NCBI GenBank assembly: GCA_030706685.1
Contig: JAUZOA010000007.1
Coordinates: 1 to 64,000 of the forward strand
Direction of reading: 5' to 3'
DNA length: 64,000 bases
DNA from: Bacteroidota bacterium
GTDB taxonomy: Bacteria > Bacteroidota > Bacteroidia > Chitinophagales > Chitinophagaceae
In this document: one piece after another, positions 1 through 8,352 of the stretch
How the letters are laid out: each line of letters starts with the position of its first letter
How positions within the stretch are numbered: position 1 is the first letter of the stretch
The notes under the pieces: generated by a model
Database searches by the model: none
What the model saw: only the letters and a program-made list of their open reading frames with translations
Told to the model about the DNA's origin: nothing
Position numbers and translations under genes: made by a program

Positions 1-324
1 ATATGGATCAGGCACACCAGGTTTACCTTTACCGGGGTGATTAGCCTGTCCTGCAAAACTCACCTGGGGAGAAGAAAATCCGGGAAAATTCGTTTTGCCT
101 TGTCTGCCAGCAGGGGTTGAACTGTGGGCTATGAAAAGGAAATAATCCCTGAACGGCTTTAGCTGTTTTTCTTATGGCAACATCGGTCTTGTATGCCAAT
201 GATAAATGGGCGGTTTTCTTATTTTCCTTTATTCATTACTCCTCTTTATTGGGGTCTTCCGAACAGTTGTGGCCTTACAATAAAACCTCATTGGGCCGGT
301 TCCGCCAATTAAACATTAGAAATA
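1..324. other. Window start, no gene recognised
   Basis: No coding region that I can support lies here. The frame starting at base 1 is open until a stop at 118-120, but the translation is not recognisable and could be chance or the tail of an upstream gene. The rest is AT-rich and leads into the promoter of the first lipoprotein gene. I see no clear terminator. Confidence 0.4.
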
Positions 325-355
325 TTTGACAATTCGCAAATGGCTATTACCTTTG
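325..355 (+). promoter_or_regulatory. Bacteroidota-type promoter of the first small lipoprotein
   Basis: TTTG at 325-328 and TACCTTTG at 348-355 are separated by exactly 19 bp, which fits the known Bacteroidota consensus TTTG-N19-TAnnTTTG. Transcription would begin near 362, about 20 bases before the ATG at 382. This argues against the in-frame ATG at 340, which lies inside the promoter. Confidence 0.65.
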
Positions 356-381
356 CCGCACTAAACAATAAAACCAGCAAC

Positions 382-666
382 ATGAAAAAAGTATTCGCTA
401 TTATGGCTATCGCTGCTATGTTCGCAGCATGTAACAATTCAACAGATACTTCGGCTGAAGATGCTGCCAAAAAAACAGCTGATTCTACTCACCAGGCTGA
501 CAGTATAGCTAATGCCATGAAAATGCAACAGGCAGTTAAAGACAGCACTGCGAAGGCTGACAGCAGCAAGATGAAAATGGGCGCCGATAGCAGCAAGATG
601 AAGATGGGCGACAGCAAAATGGAAAAGAAAGATGCTAAGAAGGACGACAAAATGCAGAAAAAGTAA
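382..666 (+). CDS. Small Lys/Asp/Met-rich lipoprotein
   Basis: Predicted 94-residue lipoprotein of unknown function. It has a short signal peptide ending in a lipobox-like AACNN, so the mature protein would be anchored through the Cys. The rest is low complexity, rich in Lys, Asp, Ser and Met, with a doubled ADSSKMKMG motif near the C-terminus and a highly charged tail. It shares the motif ADSTHQADSIA and its overall design with a second gene at 28266-28496, so the two are paralogues. The start at 382 is preferred because of the promoter at 325-355. It is followed by a good terminator and appears to be a single-gene unit. The function cannot be inferred; an abundant envelope peptide or a metal or polyanion binder are only guesses. 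Confidence 0.75.
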   Translation: MKKVFAIMAIAAMFAACNNSTDTSAEDAAKKTADSTHQADSIANAMKMQQAVKDSTAKADSSKMKMGADSSKMKMGDSKMEKKDAKKDDKMQKK

Positions 667-692
667 TTACTCTGTTGCTTTGCAAGGAATTT

Positions 693-729
693 CTCCCCTC
701 GCCTCCCGGCCCGGGGAGTTTTCTTTTTT
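693..729 (+). terminator. Rho-independent terminator
   Basis: Stem CTCCCC (693-698) pairs with GGGGAG (713-718) and is followed by a T-rich run at 719-729. It lies 27 bases after the stop of the small lipoprotein gene. Confidence 0.65.
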
Positions 730-837
730 ATAGCGTTGTTTTTCCCCTCCCCATATTACAAGTATGGTTTAAATTACATTTAAATCCGGCTCCCTTATAA
801 AACCCTTTGATCCTTCCCGCAAAAAACAGGTGCAGGC

Positions 838-3627
838 ATGAAATGGTTTTTACTTTTCGTTTTTTTACTGGGATTCCTTATTAGATGTTCTGCGATTGAT
901 TATTATTCGCAGGGGTCAGTTGCACCCAACGTATTAACCAATTGGAATGTCAATCCCGGGGGAGGAGGCGCTACGCCCGGTAGTTTTACAAATCCCGGCG
1001 ATAAATTTATTATTCAGTCAGGCCATTCAATGGTTACGACAGCGATTTGGACGGTAGGCGGGACAGGTTCTACATTGCAAATCCAAAATGGCGGGACACT
1101 AACAGGCAATCATACTGTAATTCTTACCGGCACTTTTCAAATTGATAATGGGGGCACCTATATTCATAGTAATACCGGTTCCGTAGCGCAGGGTGCCGGC
1201 CTTAGTATATTCAGCGGAACGGAATCATTTGCAGCCACCAGCAATGTTGAGATCCGTAATTGGGGAGGAGCCGCTGTTGGCTTACCCAATAGTCCTGCGA
1301 TCACCTGGGGAAATTTGATTATTAACTTAACTGCGGATGTGGGTAATTGGAACCTGGGTTTATCAACCAGTGATATCCTTACTATTGCAGGCAATCTTGA
1401 TATCAGGTCGAATTATGTATTAACGCCATCTGAATTAAGATTTTCGGGTACAGGTGATCCGATAAACATTAATATCGGGGGAGACCTTTTGTTATCGGGT
1501 AATAGTATAGTCAACTTAAAAAATAATTCCGCTTCAAATGCCACAGGTAATATTTTAGTGCAGGTAAATGGTAATATTTCACTCATTAATACTGCCCAAC
1601 TTAGCTTAGGAAATCCACTCTCAGGAACGACTGTAGGCTCATTTGATCTGAGGTTCAAAGGAAATTTTTCCGCTTCAGTCAGCACTACCATTACCTCCAA
1701 TTCAAATATAGCTCCTTATTTAGTAGCGAATGGTACTGCTCCACAGACTTTAAGCTGCGCCCCGCTTTTAAATTGCAATTTCAAAGTAAGTCCCGGGGCC
1801 CTGGTTAATCAATCAGGCAGTTTAGCAAATGCATCTTCAAAGGTGTTCGCGATATTAGGTACCTATAATGATAATGGTTTCTCCAATGCATTCAGTGGTA
1901 CAGTAGATGTAGGAGGAGGCACCCTTAATTCAACAGGACCGCTGGCAATGGGTATAAATCTTTGCCGCGTAGGTACGGGAAACGGAACATATACCGGCGG
2001 AAGCGGTGGATGGCAAACAGCTTCCGGTACAAGAGGAAGGATAAACTTTACCGGGAATACCGTCACTTTTACTCAAATCATTTCGGCAGCTTTGTTTGTA
2101 GGATCCTTAGGTCCCGGAGATGTATATATGACTAATAGCAAAATAAGATTTAATGCAGGTGGTGCCGGAAAGGGAGGAGTTTATCTAAATCCTGCTTCTA
2201 TTCTTTCTATTGATGATAACAGTTTTATAGACGGCTCTGCAGATTATCTCGGCGGCGGGGGCACTTTACGAATTGGCTCTTCAGATGGGATAACCGCTAC
2301 CGGGAATACCACGAACGGAAATATAAGAACAGGCGGCCTGGGAACAAAATCATATAATGTAGGGAATAGTATATGCAGCTTCGAATATTTTGGCTCGTCT
2401 GTACAAGTTACAGGTAACGGACTGCCCGATACAGTCCGGGGCACTTTAAAGATTAATAATACGGCCGGTATGGGTACTTCCGGTGTCACATTGACCAAAT
2501 CCACCGTCGTCAGGGACACCTTAGACCTTACCTCGGGAAAGTTGACTACTACACTGGCCAATCTTATAACACTTGTTGATACGGGGGCGGTCAATCTGCC
2601 GGTGCCGGGTACTTCTTATATAACGGGTCCCATGAAAAAAATAGGTAGCGCGTCATTTAGCTTCCCTATTGGCAAAGGGAATAGCTATGCTCCTTTGGCT
2701 CTTACAGGCACGGGTGTTGCCACTGATGAATATATTGCTGAATATTTTACGGCTAATCCACGCAGTGTAATAGGATCCCCCTATCAAAACCCGCCTATTG
2801 ATCACATGAGTGTATTGGAATATTGGACAGTCGATCGCAGTGCAGGCACTACTGCCAAGAATGTTACACTAGAAGCCACGGCTTACTCCGATGCGACTTT
2901 ATTATCCGACCTGCATGTTCTTAGATGGGATGGTTCGATATGGGCGGATGAAGGAAATACAGGTTTTACCGGCGTCAGTACAGGACCGGTTACAAGTAAT
3001 GTAGTTAGCAATTTTTTTGGAGCAGGAACACCCACGCCCTTTACATTTGGAAGTATCACTTCTTTTCAAAATCCTTTACCCATCAACCTGGTCTCCTTTA
3101 ATGCTTCCATGCTGACTACAACTAAAGCAATGATCGATTGGGAACTGGCCGCTCCCTGTTCGCCTGCCGCAAGATTTGAAATACAAAAAGCGGGAGCGGG
3201 TAAAAATTTTATTGCCATTGGCACAACAGGAGGCAGTACAATCAGCCAGCTTTATACCTATATGGATAACGATTTGAAGAACGGTATCAGTTATTATCGT
3301 ATAAAGATGATGGATGAAAACGGCAAGATCACGTACAGCAGGACTGTAGCAGTAATGAATGGGGTAAATGGTTTATTGCTTACTTCCCTTATCCCTACGG
3401 TTATTTCCCATACCGCTGCATTGACTGTTGCTTCTTCAAAGGATCAGCAGTTTGATCTTGTCATTACGGATATGCAGGGAAGGATTGTGCAGCGGCAAAA
3501 TCATACGATTACTGCCGGTAACACAAATATTCAACTAACAACTGACCGGCTTGCAGCGGGGGTTTATCAAATCGCCGGTATTACTTCTGAAGGCAAAACG
3601 AATAGTATCAGGTTTATTAAACAATAA
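838..3627 (+). CDS. Large secreted protein with T9SS C-terminal sorting domain
   Basis: This 929-residue protein begins with a hydrophobic signal peptide (about residues 1-20). The long middle part is rich in Gly, Thr, Asn and Ser, with many short beta-strand-like repeats of the kind seen in right-handed beta-helix adhesins of Bacteroidota. Residues from about 765 look like a fibronectin-type fold (INLVSFNASM onwards). The last 80 or so residues resemble a type A sorting domain of the type IX secretion system (ITDMQGRIVQ, LAAGVYQI, and a basic end). It is therefore probably exported to the cell surface or released, with the tail removed by the T9SS sortase. A PorQ homologue at 60704-61765 supports a working T9SS. 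The ligand is unknown. Confidence 0.8.
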   Translation: MKWFLLFVFLLGFLIRCSAIDYYSQGSVAPNVLTNWNVNPGGGGATPGSFTNPGDKFIIQSGHSMVTTAIWTVGGTGSTLQIQNGGTLTGNHTVILTGTFQIDNGGTYIHSNTGSVAQGAGLSIFSGTESFAATSNVEIRNWGGAAVGLPNSPAITWGNLIINLTADVGNWNLGLSTSDILTIAGNLDIRSNYVLTPSELRFSGTGDPININIGGDLLLSGNSIVNLKNNSASNATGNILVQVNGNISLINTAQLSLGNPLSGTTVGSFDLRFKGNFSASVSTTITSNSNIAPYLVANGTAPQTLSCAPLLNCNFKVSPGALVNQSGSLANASSKVFAILGTYNDNGFSNAFSGTVDVGGGTLNSTGPLAMGINLCRVGTGNGTYTGGSGGWQTASGTRGRINFTGNTVTFTQIISAALFVGSLGPGDVYMTNSKIRFNAGGAGKGGVYLNPASILSIDDNSFIDGSADYLGGGGTLRIGSSDGITATGNTTNGNIRTGGLGTKSYNVGNSICSFEYFGSSVQVTGNGLPDTVRGTLKINNTAGMGTSGVTLTKSTVVRDTLDLTSGKLTTTLANLITLVDTGAVNLPVPGTSYITGPMKKIGSASFSFPIGKGNSYAPLALTGTGVATDEYIAEYFTANPRSVIGSPYQNPPIDHMSVLEYWTVDRSAGTTAKNVTLEATAYSDATLLSDLHVLRWDGSIWADEGNTGFTGVSTGPVTSNVVSNFFGAGTPTPFTFGSITSFQNPLPINLVSFNASMLTTTKAMIDWELAAPCSPAARFEIQKAGAGKNFIAIGTTGGSTISQLYTYMDNDLKNGISYYRIKMMDENGKITYSRTVAVMNGVNGLLLTSLIPTVISHTAALTVASSKDQQFDLVITDMQGRIVQRQNHTITAGNTNIQLTTDRLAAGVYQIAGITSEGKTNSIRFIKQ

Positions 3628-3711
3628 GACAGGAAAGATAGTAAGCCTGAAAGTCAGGAAGACTATTTCCTGCTGTCAGCGATGTCTTTCGGACTTACCA
3701 TATTGCTGACT

Positions 3712-5934
3712 TCAGTACCTGCTTTCAACCCCGAAATCCTTCAGGATGACCGCTACTTGTTTTTTGAACTGCTTTAATTCTTCCTGCTGCTGGTTGATGA
3801 AAGTATTGTCTTTCAGTTTGCCAATGACTTTCTCCATTTCTTTTTCTGTATCATAGACCATTTTCCGGAACTCGTTCTGGTAGTCTTTGGCCCGGGATTC
3901 ATAGATGTTGCGGGTCATCCATTCTTTGGTGGCAACCGCTTGCCGGAGTAATTGCAGGAACATTTTTTTTGTAAACTTTTGCGGCGATAATTTTAGTATT
4001 TCCAGTAAGGAGGAAAAAGCATGTTGCAGCTTCTGCGAAGCGTATTGGCGGCTGTTTTCTTTATAATAGTCATGTACTTCATTCCAGCTTTTTATTTTGC
4101 CGCTGTGAATGTTTCGTATCATTGTTTTGAGGGCAGGTTCTGTCATCAGCTGCCCGCCGATATTCAACCACTTGCTGCGTGAAGGTTTGGGCAAGGTCTT
4201 TACCAGTTGTTCAAACGAAGAAATATTTTGTAGCTGAATGGTCTGAACCAACTGGGACATGCCGTAATAAATGATCAATTCTTTAAAAAGGCGGTAGGCT
4301 TTCGGCGCTTTTACCAGTTGCACTTTCCGGTCCATGTTCTCTAATCCCCTGGCAAGGATTTCCGCATCGTCAGGAATCTTATTTTGCTCCAGTAATTTTT
4401 CGCCAAGATGAATAGCGGTTTGCTCGTTTATTTTTTTATTCTTTTGCCCTTCTTTAACCGACCAGGTTTCTCCGGCGGATTTTTTTATCAATATAAGCGA
4501 ATCGAACATTTCGTTCACCGTATCGGGAGCCAGGAAATCGTATTCGAATTCAATGGATTTGTCCGTCCGTTTATCGCGGCTTGCATATTTGCCGGCATTG
4601 CGTGCCAGCGCGTACATATTATACATGAACCAGTATCCCGGCATCACTATGAGCTTGTCATTGCTCACGTCGTTGCTTACTAATGAAAAGGGGATGGGGA
4701 TATTCAGCTCGGCGGGAAAATCGCCTTTGGCGATAATGGTAAAGGAAGCGAATTTTGAATTATGTTTTAAGCTGACGCAGAGACCCGGCCAAAAACCGCG
4801 CCCGGCAATCAATTCACCATCGGGCCCTCTTGAATTATGATTGGAACCAATAGTAGCGCCGGCTGCCATATTACTCTGTCCCATCACTACTGCGGCGCAG
4901 AGAAATGAATTGTTGTGGTGCTGTTCATGCGCAGGGAAAATGAGTGAATTCAACACTTCGCAGCAGGAGATGGTAGCGTTATCACCGAGATACGAGTTGA
5001 TTAGCCTGGCCCCATACTTTAGTTGCGAATTATCCGCCAGGATAAAGCGTACCGCTTTTACTCCATAGAAAACGCGGCAACCGGAACCGATGATGCCATT
5101 GACTAATTCGCATCCTTCGCCGATCTGCGTCTTTGCATCGGGAGAGGAATTGATGGTAAGGTTCTTCAGTTTATTGGCGCCTTTTATATAGGCATCGCTG
5201 CCGATCCATACATCTTTGATGATGCTGCTATTCTTGATCACCGTGCGATCTCCGACCTTTCCATAGTATCCCCTTCGTTTATCAAATCTTTCTTCAGTAA
5301 ATGTTTTGAATTTTTCCATCAACACATCATCGCCGCGGTATTTGGACCAGAGATAAGCATCAGCAGCCTGCATACCATTGAAAGGCATTACGCTTCGGCC
5401 GGCATTTTCATTACATAGTTCGAGCCAAATACGCACCGATTCACTTTCGCCTCTTTTGATAATGCCATTACCAAACTTGGCATGGTCGGTAGTAGCCAGT
5501 TCATTGACATTACCAATGATCACGTCATTACCTATGATATAATGACTCATGAAATTGACATTATCAATCGCCACATTGTCCCCGAAGTCAGAACTGACGA
5601 TAATACTGTTGTAGAGACCCACGGGCAGACGAAGATTATTGAATTCAAGAAAATAGGGCTCTAATTTGCCGATGCGGATAAGCCCATAGAATTTGCAGCG
5701 CTGGATCAGGTCGGCATTGAAAACGCTATTGACGAGCACATTGTCCCAGTTGTCGGAAGTATTGTCATTGGCAATAAGCTGGCGGATCTCTATCGAAGTA
5801 AGGTGGCGGTACGTATTGTGTGTCCGGTGCTGGATATTGCGGAGATAGTATTCATCCCTGCCTTTGGGTATGTATTCCGGTTTTACAAAATTGTAGCCTA
5901 AGGAGGATATTGGTTCTTTGTTGATCTTGTTCAT
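3712..5934 (-). CDS. DUF4954 family protein
   Basis: A 740-residue protein matching the Bacteroidota DUF4954 family as I remember it. The N-terminal two thirds contain many hexapeptide-like stretches (IGSDAYIKGANK, IGEGCELVNGIIG), which suggests a left-handed beta-helix as in acyl- and nucleotidyltransferases of the GlmU type. The last 200 residues are charged and helical. The biochemical function is unknown. I chose the ATG at 5934 (MNKINKEP). A TTG three codons upstream is inside a palindromic repeat and is unlikely. It lies downstream of glmS on the same strand, so a link with amino sugar metabolism is possible but not shown. The stop is close to the convergent T9SS gene. Confidence 0.75.
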   Translation of the reverse strand: MNKINKEPISSLGYNFVKPEYIPKGRDEYYLRNIQHRTHNTYRHLTSIEIRQLIANDNTSDNWDNVLVNSVFNADLIQRCKFYGLIRIGKLEPYFLEFNNLRLPVGLYNSIIVSSDFGDNVAIDNVNFMSHYIIGNDVIIGNVNELATTDHAKFGNGIIKRGESESVRIWLELCNENAGRSVMPFNGMQAADAYLWSKYRGDDVLMEKFKTFTEERFDKRRGYYGKVGDRTVIKNSSIIKDVWIGSDAYIKGANKLKNLTINSSPDAKTQIGEGCELVNGIIGSGCRVFYGVKAVRFILADNSQLKYGARLINSYLGDNATISCCEVLNSLIFPAHEQHHNNSFLCAAVVMGQSNMAAGATIGSNHNSRGPDGELIAGRGFWPGLCVSLKHNSKFASFTIIAKGDFPAELNIPIPFSLVSNDVSNDKLIVMPGYWFMYNMYALARNAGKYASRDKRTDKSIEFEYDFLAPDTVNEMFDSLILIKKSAGETWSVKEGQKNKKINEQTAIHLGEKLLEQNKIPDDAEILARGLENMDRKVQLVKAPKAYRLFKELIIYYGMSQLVQTIQLQNISSFEQLVKTLPKPSRSKWLNIGGQLMTEPALKTMIRNIHSGKIKSWNEVHDYYKENSRQYASQKLQHAFSSLLEILKLSPQKFTKKMFLQLLRQAVATKEWMTRNIYESRAKDYQNEFRKMVYDTEKEMEKVIGKLKDNTFINQQQEELKQFKKQVAVILKDFGVESRY

Positions 5935-5985
5935 AAACCCCAAACCCCTAAAGGGGATTTACCCCAACCCCTAAAGGGGAGTAAG
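5935..5985. repeat. Tandem pair of CCCCTAAAGGGG palindromes
   Basis: Two copies of a short element with the core ACCCCTAAAGGGG lie side by side just upstream of the DUF4954 gene. The same core occurs at 33751-33779. A related form (ACCCCTCTCC) makes the left flank of the nuclease insert inside aroC at 37763. It looks like a dispersed palindromic repeat. Confidence 0.7.
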
Positions 5986-6190
5986 ATTACTCCTTTTTAG
6001 AAGAAGGGTTTAGTTATATAATATTATTCACGTTGAGCAGATAACAGAAAGATGAACGGAGCGTCGCAACAACAACTGATCAACAATATAATGTCCGTAA
6101 CATGATCTTTTTCTTACTGCTTTAAAGAATCATGTAAATATAAAAGTATTTTCGATCTAAGTACTCCGCCGCGGCGGAGACAGGGGTGTA

Positions 6191-8029
6191 TTATTCCACC
6201 GTCACACTCTTCGCCAAATTCCTCGGCTTATCCACATCCAATCCCTTTGCCACACCGATATAATAGGCTAATAATTGCAAGGGGATTACGCTCAGCATGG
6301 GCGCTACGATCTCATCGGCTTCCGGAATGATCATTACATCGTCAGAAAGACCGGTTGACGTTTGATCGCCTTCGGTGATAACGGATATCACTTTTCCTTT
6401 TCTCGCTTTGATCTCCTGCATATTGCTTACGATCTTTTCATGGAAGGCATCTTTGGTAGCGATGAACACAACAGGAAGTGTTTCATCCACCAGGGCGATA
6501 GGTCCATGTTTCATTTCTGCGGCAGGATAACCTTCGGCATGAATATAGGAGATCTCTTTCAGCTTTAATGCGCCTTCTAAAGCTACCGGGAAATTGTAAC
6601 CACGGCCGAGATATAAAAAGTCTTCGGCGTCTTTATATTTTTCTGCCAGCTTTTTTACCTGGTTACTGTTCTTCAATACCCAGGCAACTTTCTCAGGAAT
6701 CTCGTGAAGTTCATTGAGCAAGTGCATATATCTTTCATTGGAAACAGTGCCTTTGATATAAGCGATCTTTAAGGCGATCATCGTTAATACAGCTAATTGA
6801 CCGGTGAATGCTTTGGTGGAAGCCACCCCGATCTCGGGACCGGCATGTGTATAAGCGCCGCCATGAGAAACGCGGGCGATAGAAGAGCCCACTACATTGA
6901 CTACTCCCAGGATAATGGCTCCTTTGGCTTTGGCATTTTCGATAGCGACCAGTGTATCAGCTGTTTCACCGCTTTGCGAAATGGCAATGATGACATCACC
7001 CTTGTTGATAACGGGATTACGGTAGCGGAATTCGGAAGCATATTCCACCTCCACATTGATGCGGCAGAGTTCTTCAAATATATATTCGGCTACAAGGCCT
7101 GCATGCCAGCTTGTACCGCAGGCGATCATGACTATCCGGTTTGCTTTTACGATCTGGTCGGCATATTGCTGGATGCCGCTCATGGTAATGGTTCCGGCCG
7201 TTTCATCCAGTCTCCCCCGAAGACAATCATAAATAGTTTGCGGTTGTTCAAATATTTCCTTCAGCATGAAATGATCATAACCGCCTTTCTCAATCGCGGC
7301 TAATTCAAAGTCCAGTTTCTGGACATACGGGGTGATCTTTTCATTGCCGAGATTCTTGAGAACAAGTTCATCGGGTTTTACGATCGCGAGCTCGTAGTCA
7401 TTTACATACACCACTTCCTTGGTGTATTCCAGCATGGGGGAGGCATCCGAGCCAAGAAAATGTTCGCCTTTGCCGATACCGATTACTAGCGGGCTTCCTT
7501 TCCGGGCAGCGATGATGGTATTGGGATCGTCGGCATCCATTAATAGGATCACATAAGCCCCCACCACTCTTTTCAGCGCTACCCTCACTGCTTCCTCGAG
7601 GGAACAGCTGTTGTTTGTCTTAATTTCTTCAATAAAATTCAATAGTACTTCTGTATCAGTCTCGCTCTGGAACTGGTAGCCTTTGTTGGTGAGCTCATTT
7701 TTGAGCTGTGAATAATTTTCAATGATCCCGTTGTGAATCATCGCCAGTTTGCCGCTGGCGGATTGGTGAGGATGGGCATTGCGGTCACTGGGTTCACCAT
7801 GGGTAGCCCACCGGGTATGGCCGATACCAACATGAGCGTGGAGGTTTTTCCCGACAATAGCATCTTCCAGCTCTGCTACTCTGCCTTTTTTCTTATAAAC
7901 TTTCACGCCTTCACCGTTCTGCAGGGCTACGCCGGTACTGTCATAACCACGGTATTCCAGCCTTTTTAACCCTTTGATGATGATGGGATAAGCTTCCCTT
8001 GGTCCTGTATATCCAACGATTCCACACAT
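6191..8029 (-). CDS. glmS: Glutamine-fructose-6-phosphate aminotransferase
   Basis: This 612-residue enzyme makes glucosamine-6-phosphate from fructose-6-phosphate and glutamine, the first step towards UDP-GlcNAc for peptidoglycan and LPS. The protein starts MCGIVGYTG, so the catalytic Cys is residue 2 after Met removal. The N-terminal glutaminase domain (about 1-220) is followed by two SIS sugar-isomerase domains (about 290-600), with the motif SQSGETADT. The C-terminus ends in KSVTVE, as in the family. Length is normal (about 610). Cytoplasmic. No sign of a glmS ribozyme is seen upstream. A TAnnTTTG promoter box is at 8053-8060. The DUF4954 gene follows on the same strand after a 256-base gap. 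Confidence 0.97.
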   Translation of the reverse strand: MCGIVGYTGPREAYPIIIKGLKRLEYRGYDSTGVALQNGEGVKVYKKKGRVAELEDAIVGKNLHAHVGIGHTRWATHGEPSDRNAHPHQSASGKLAMIHNGIIENYSQLKNELTNKGYQFQSETDTEVLLNFIEEIKTNNSCSLEEAVRVALKRVVGAYVILLMDADDPNTIIAARKGSPLVIGIGKGEHFLGSDASPMLEYTKEVVYVNDYELAIVKPDELVLKNLGNEKITPYVQKLDFELAAIEKGGYDHFMLKEIFEQPQTIYDCLRGRLDETAGTITMSGIQQYADQIVKANRIVMIACGTSWHAGLVAEYIFEELCRINVEVEYASEFRYRNPVINKGDVIIAISQSGETADTLVAIENAKAKGAIILGVVNVVGSSIARVSHGGAYTHAGPEIGVASTKAFTGQLAVLTMIALKIAYIKGTVSNERYMHLLNELHEIPEKVAWVLKNSNQVKKLAEKYKDAEDFLYLGRGYNFPVALEGALKLKEISYIHAEGYPAAEMKHGPIALVDETLPVVFIATKDAFHEKIVSNMQEIKARKGKVISVITEGDQTSTGLSDDVMIIPEADEIVAPMLSVIPLQLLAYYIGVAKGLDVDKPRNLAKSVTVE

Positions 8030-8052
8030 AGTGATTATTTTTTATAGTGCAG

Positions 8053-8060
8053 CAAAGGTA
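8053..8060 (-). promoter_or_regulatory. -7 box of glmS (TACCTTTG)
   Basis: On the minus strand TACCTTTG ends 23 bases before the glmS ATG. A TTTG lies 16 bp further upstream, shorter than the usual 19 bp spacing. The expected leader is about 17 bases. Confidence 0.5.
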
Positions 8061-8101
8061 TAAATTTCAAAATAGGCAAACGATTGTTGATTGGCAAATA
8101 G

Positions 8102-8262
8102 GAAAATTGGGTAGTGGGCCAGTTTCAATACTTATGTGGGCCACAGGAGGACCGCGGAGAAACAGAGAATCTCAAAGGACTCATGATAGTCTCTCTGCGG
8201 CGCTCTTTATCTCTGCGGTTCTCAGTGGATATATCTCAAACTGACCCATTACCGAAAATTGA
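8102..8262. repeat. MITE-like element with terminal inverted repeats, copy 1
   Basis: The ends carry an imperfect inverted repeat with the core GGTARTGGGYCAGTTT (left 8110-8125, right 8238-8253, 14 of 16 bases matching). The inside holds CTCTGCGG words that also form a hairpin. The right end is about 85 percent identical over 25 bases to the right end of an element at 54231-54360. No protein is encoded. It fills the 313-base gap between glmS and mgtE. Confidence 0.6.
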
Positions 8263-8322
8263 AAAACGGTACTGTTTTTTTTAAGAAATTGATGTTCGCG
8301 AAGGCATATGAATTTACTAAAA

Positions 8323-8352
8323 ATAATTTACAACAAGATAATTTACAACAAG
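8323..8352. repeat. 15-bp tandem duplication at the end of mgtE
   Basis: The unit ATAATTTACAACAAG occurs twice without a gap (8323-8337 and 8338-8352). The mgtE stop codon lies in the second copy, so the duplication repeats the final Leu-Leu-stop codons downstream of the gene. Confidence 0.85.

Noticed and set aside
6797-7303. Plus-strand 168-codon frame opposite glmS
   Set aside because: Shadow of a strongly conserved gene on the other strand; no recognisable protein features.
8030-8342. glmS ribozyme or riboswitch
   Set aside because: No recognisable ribozyme core; the upstream region is a short leader and a repeat element.
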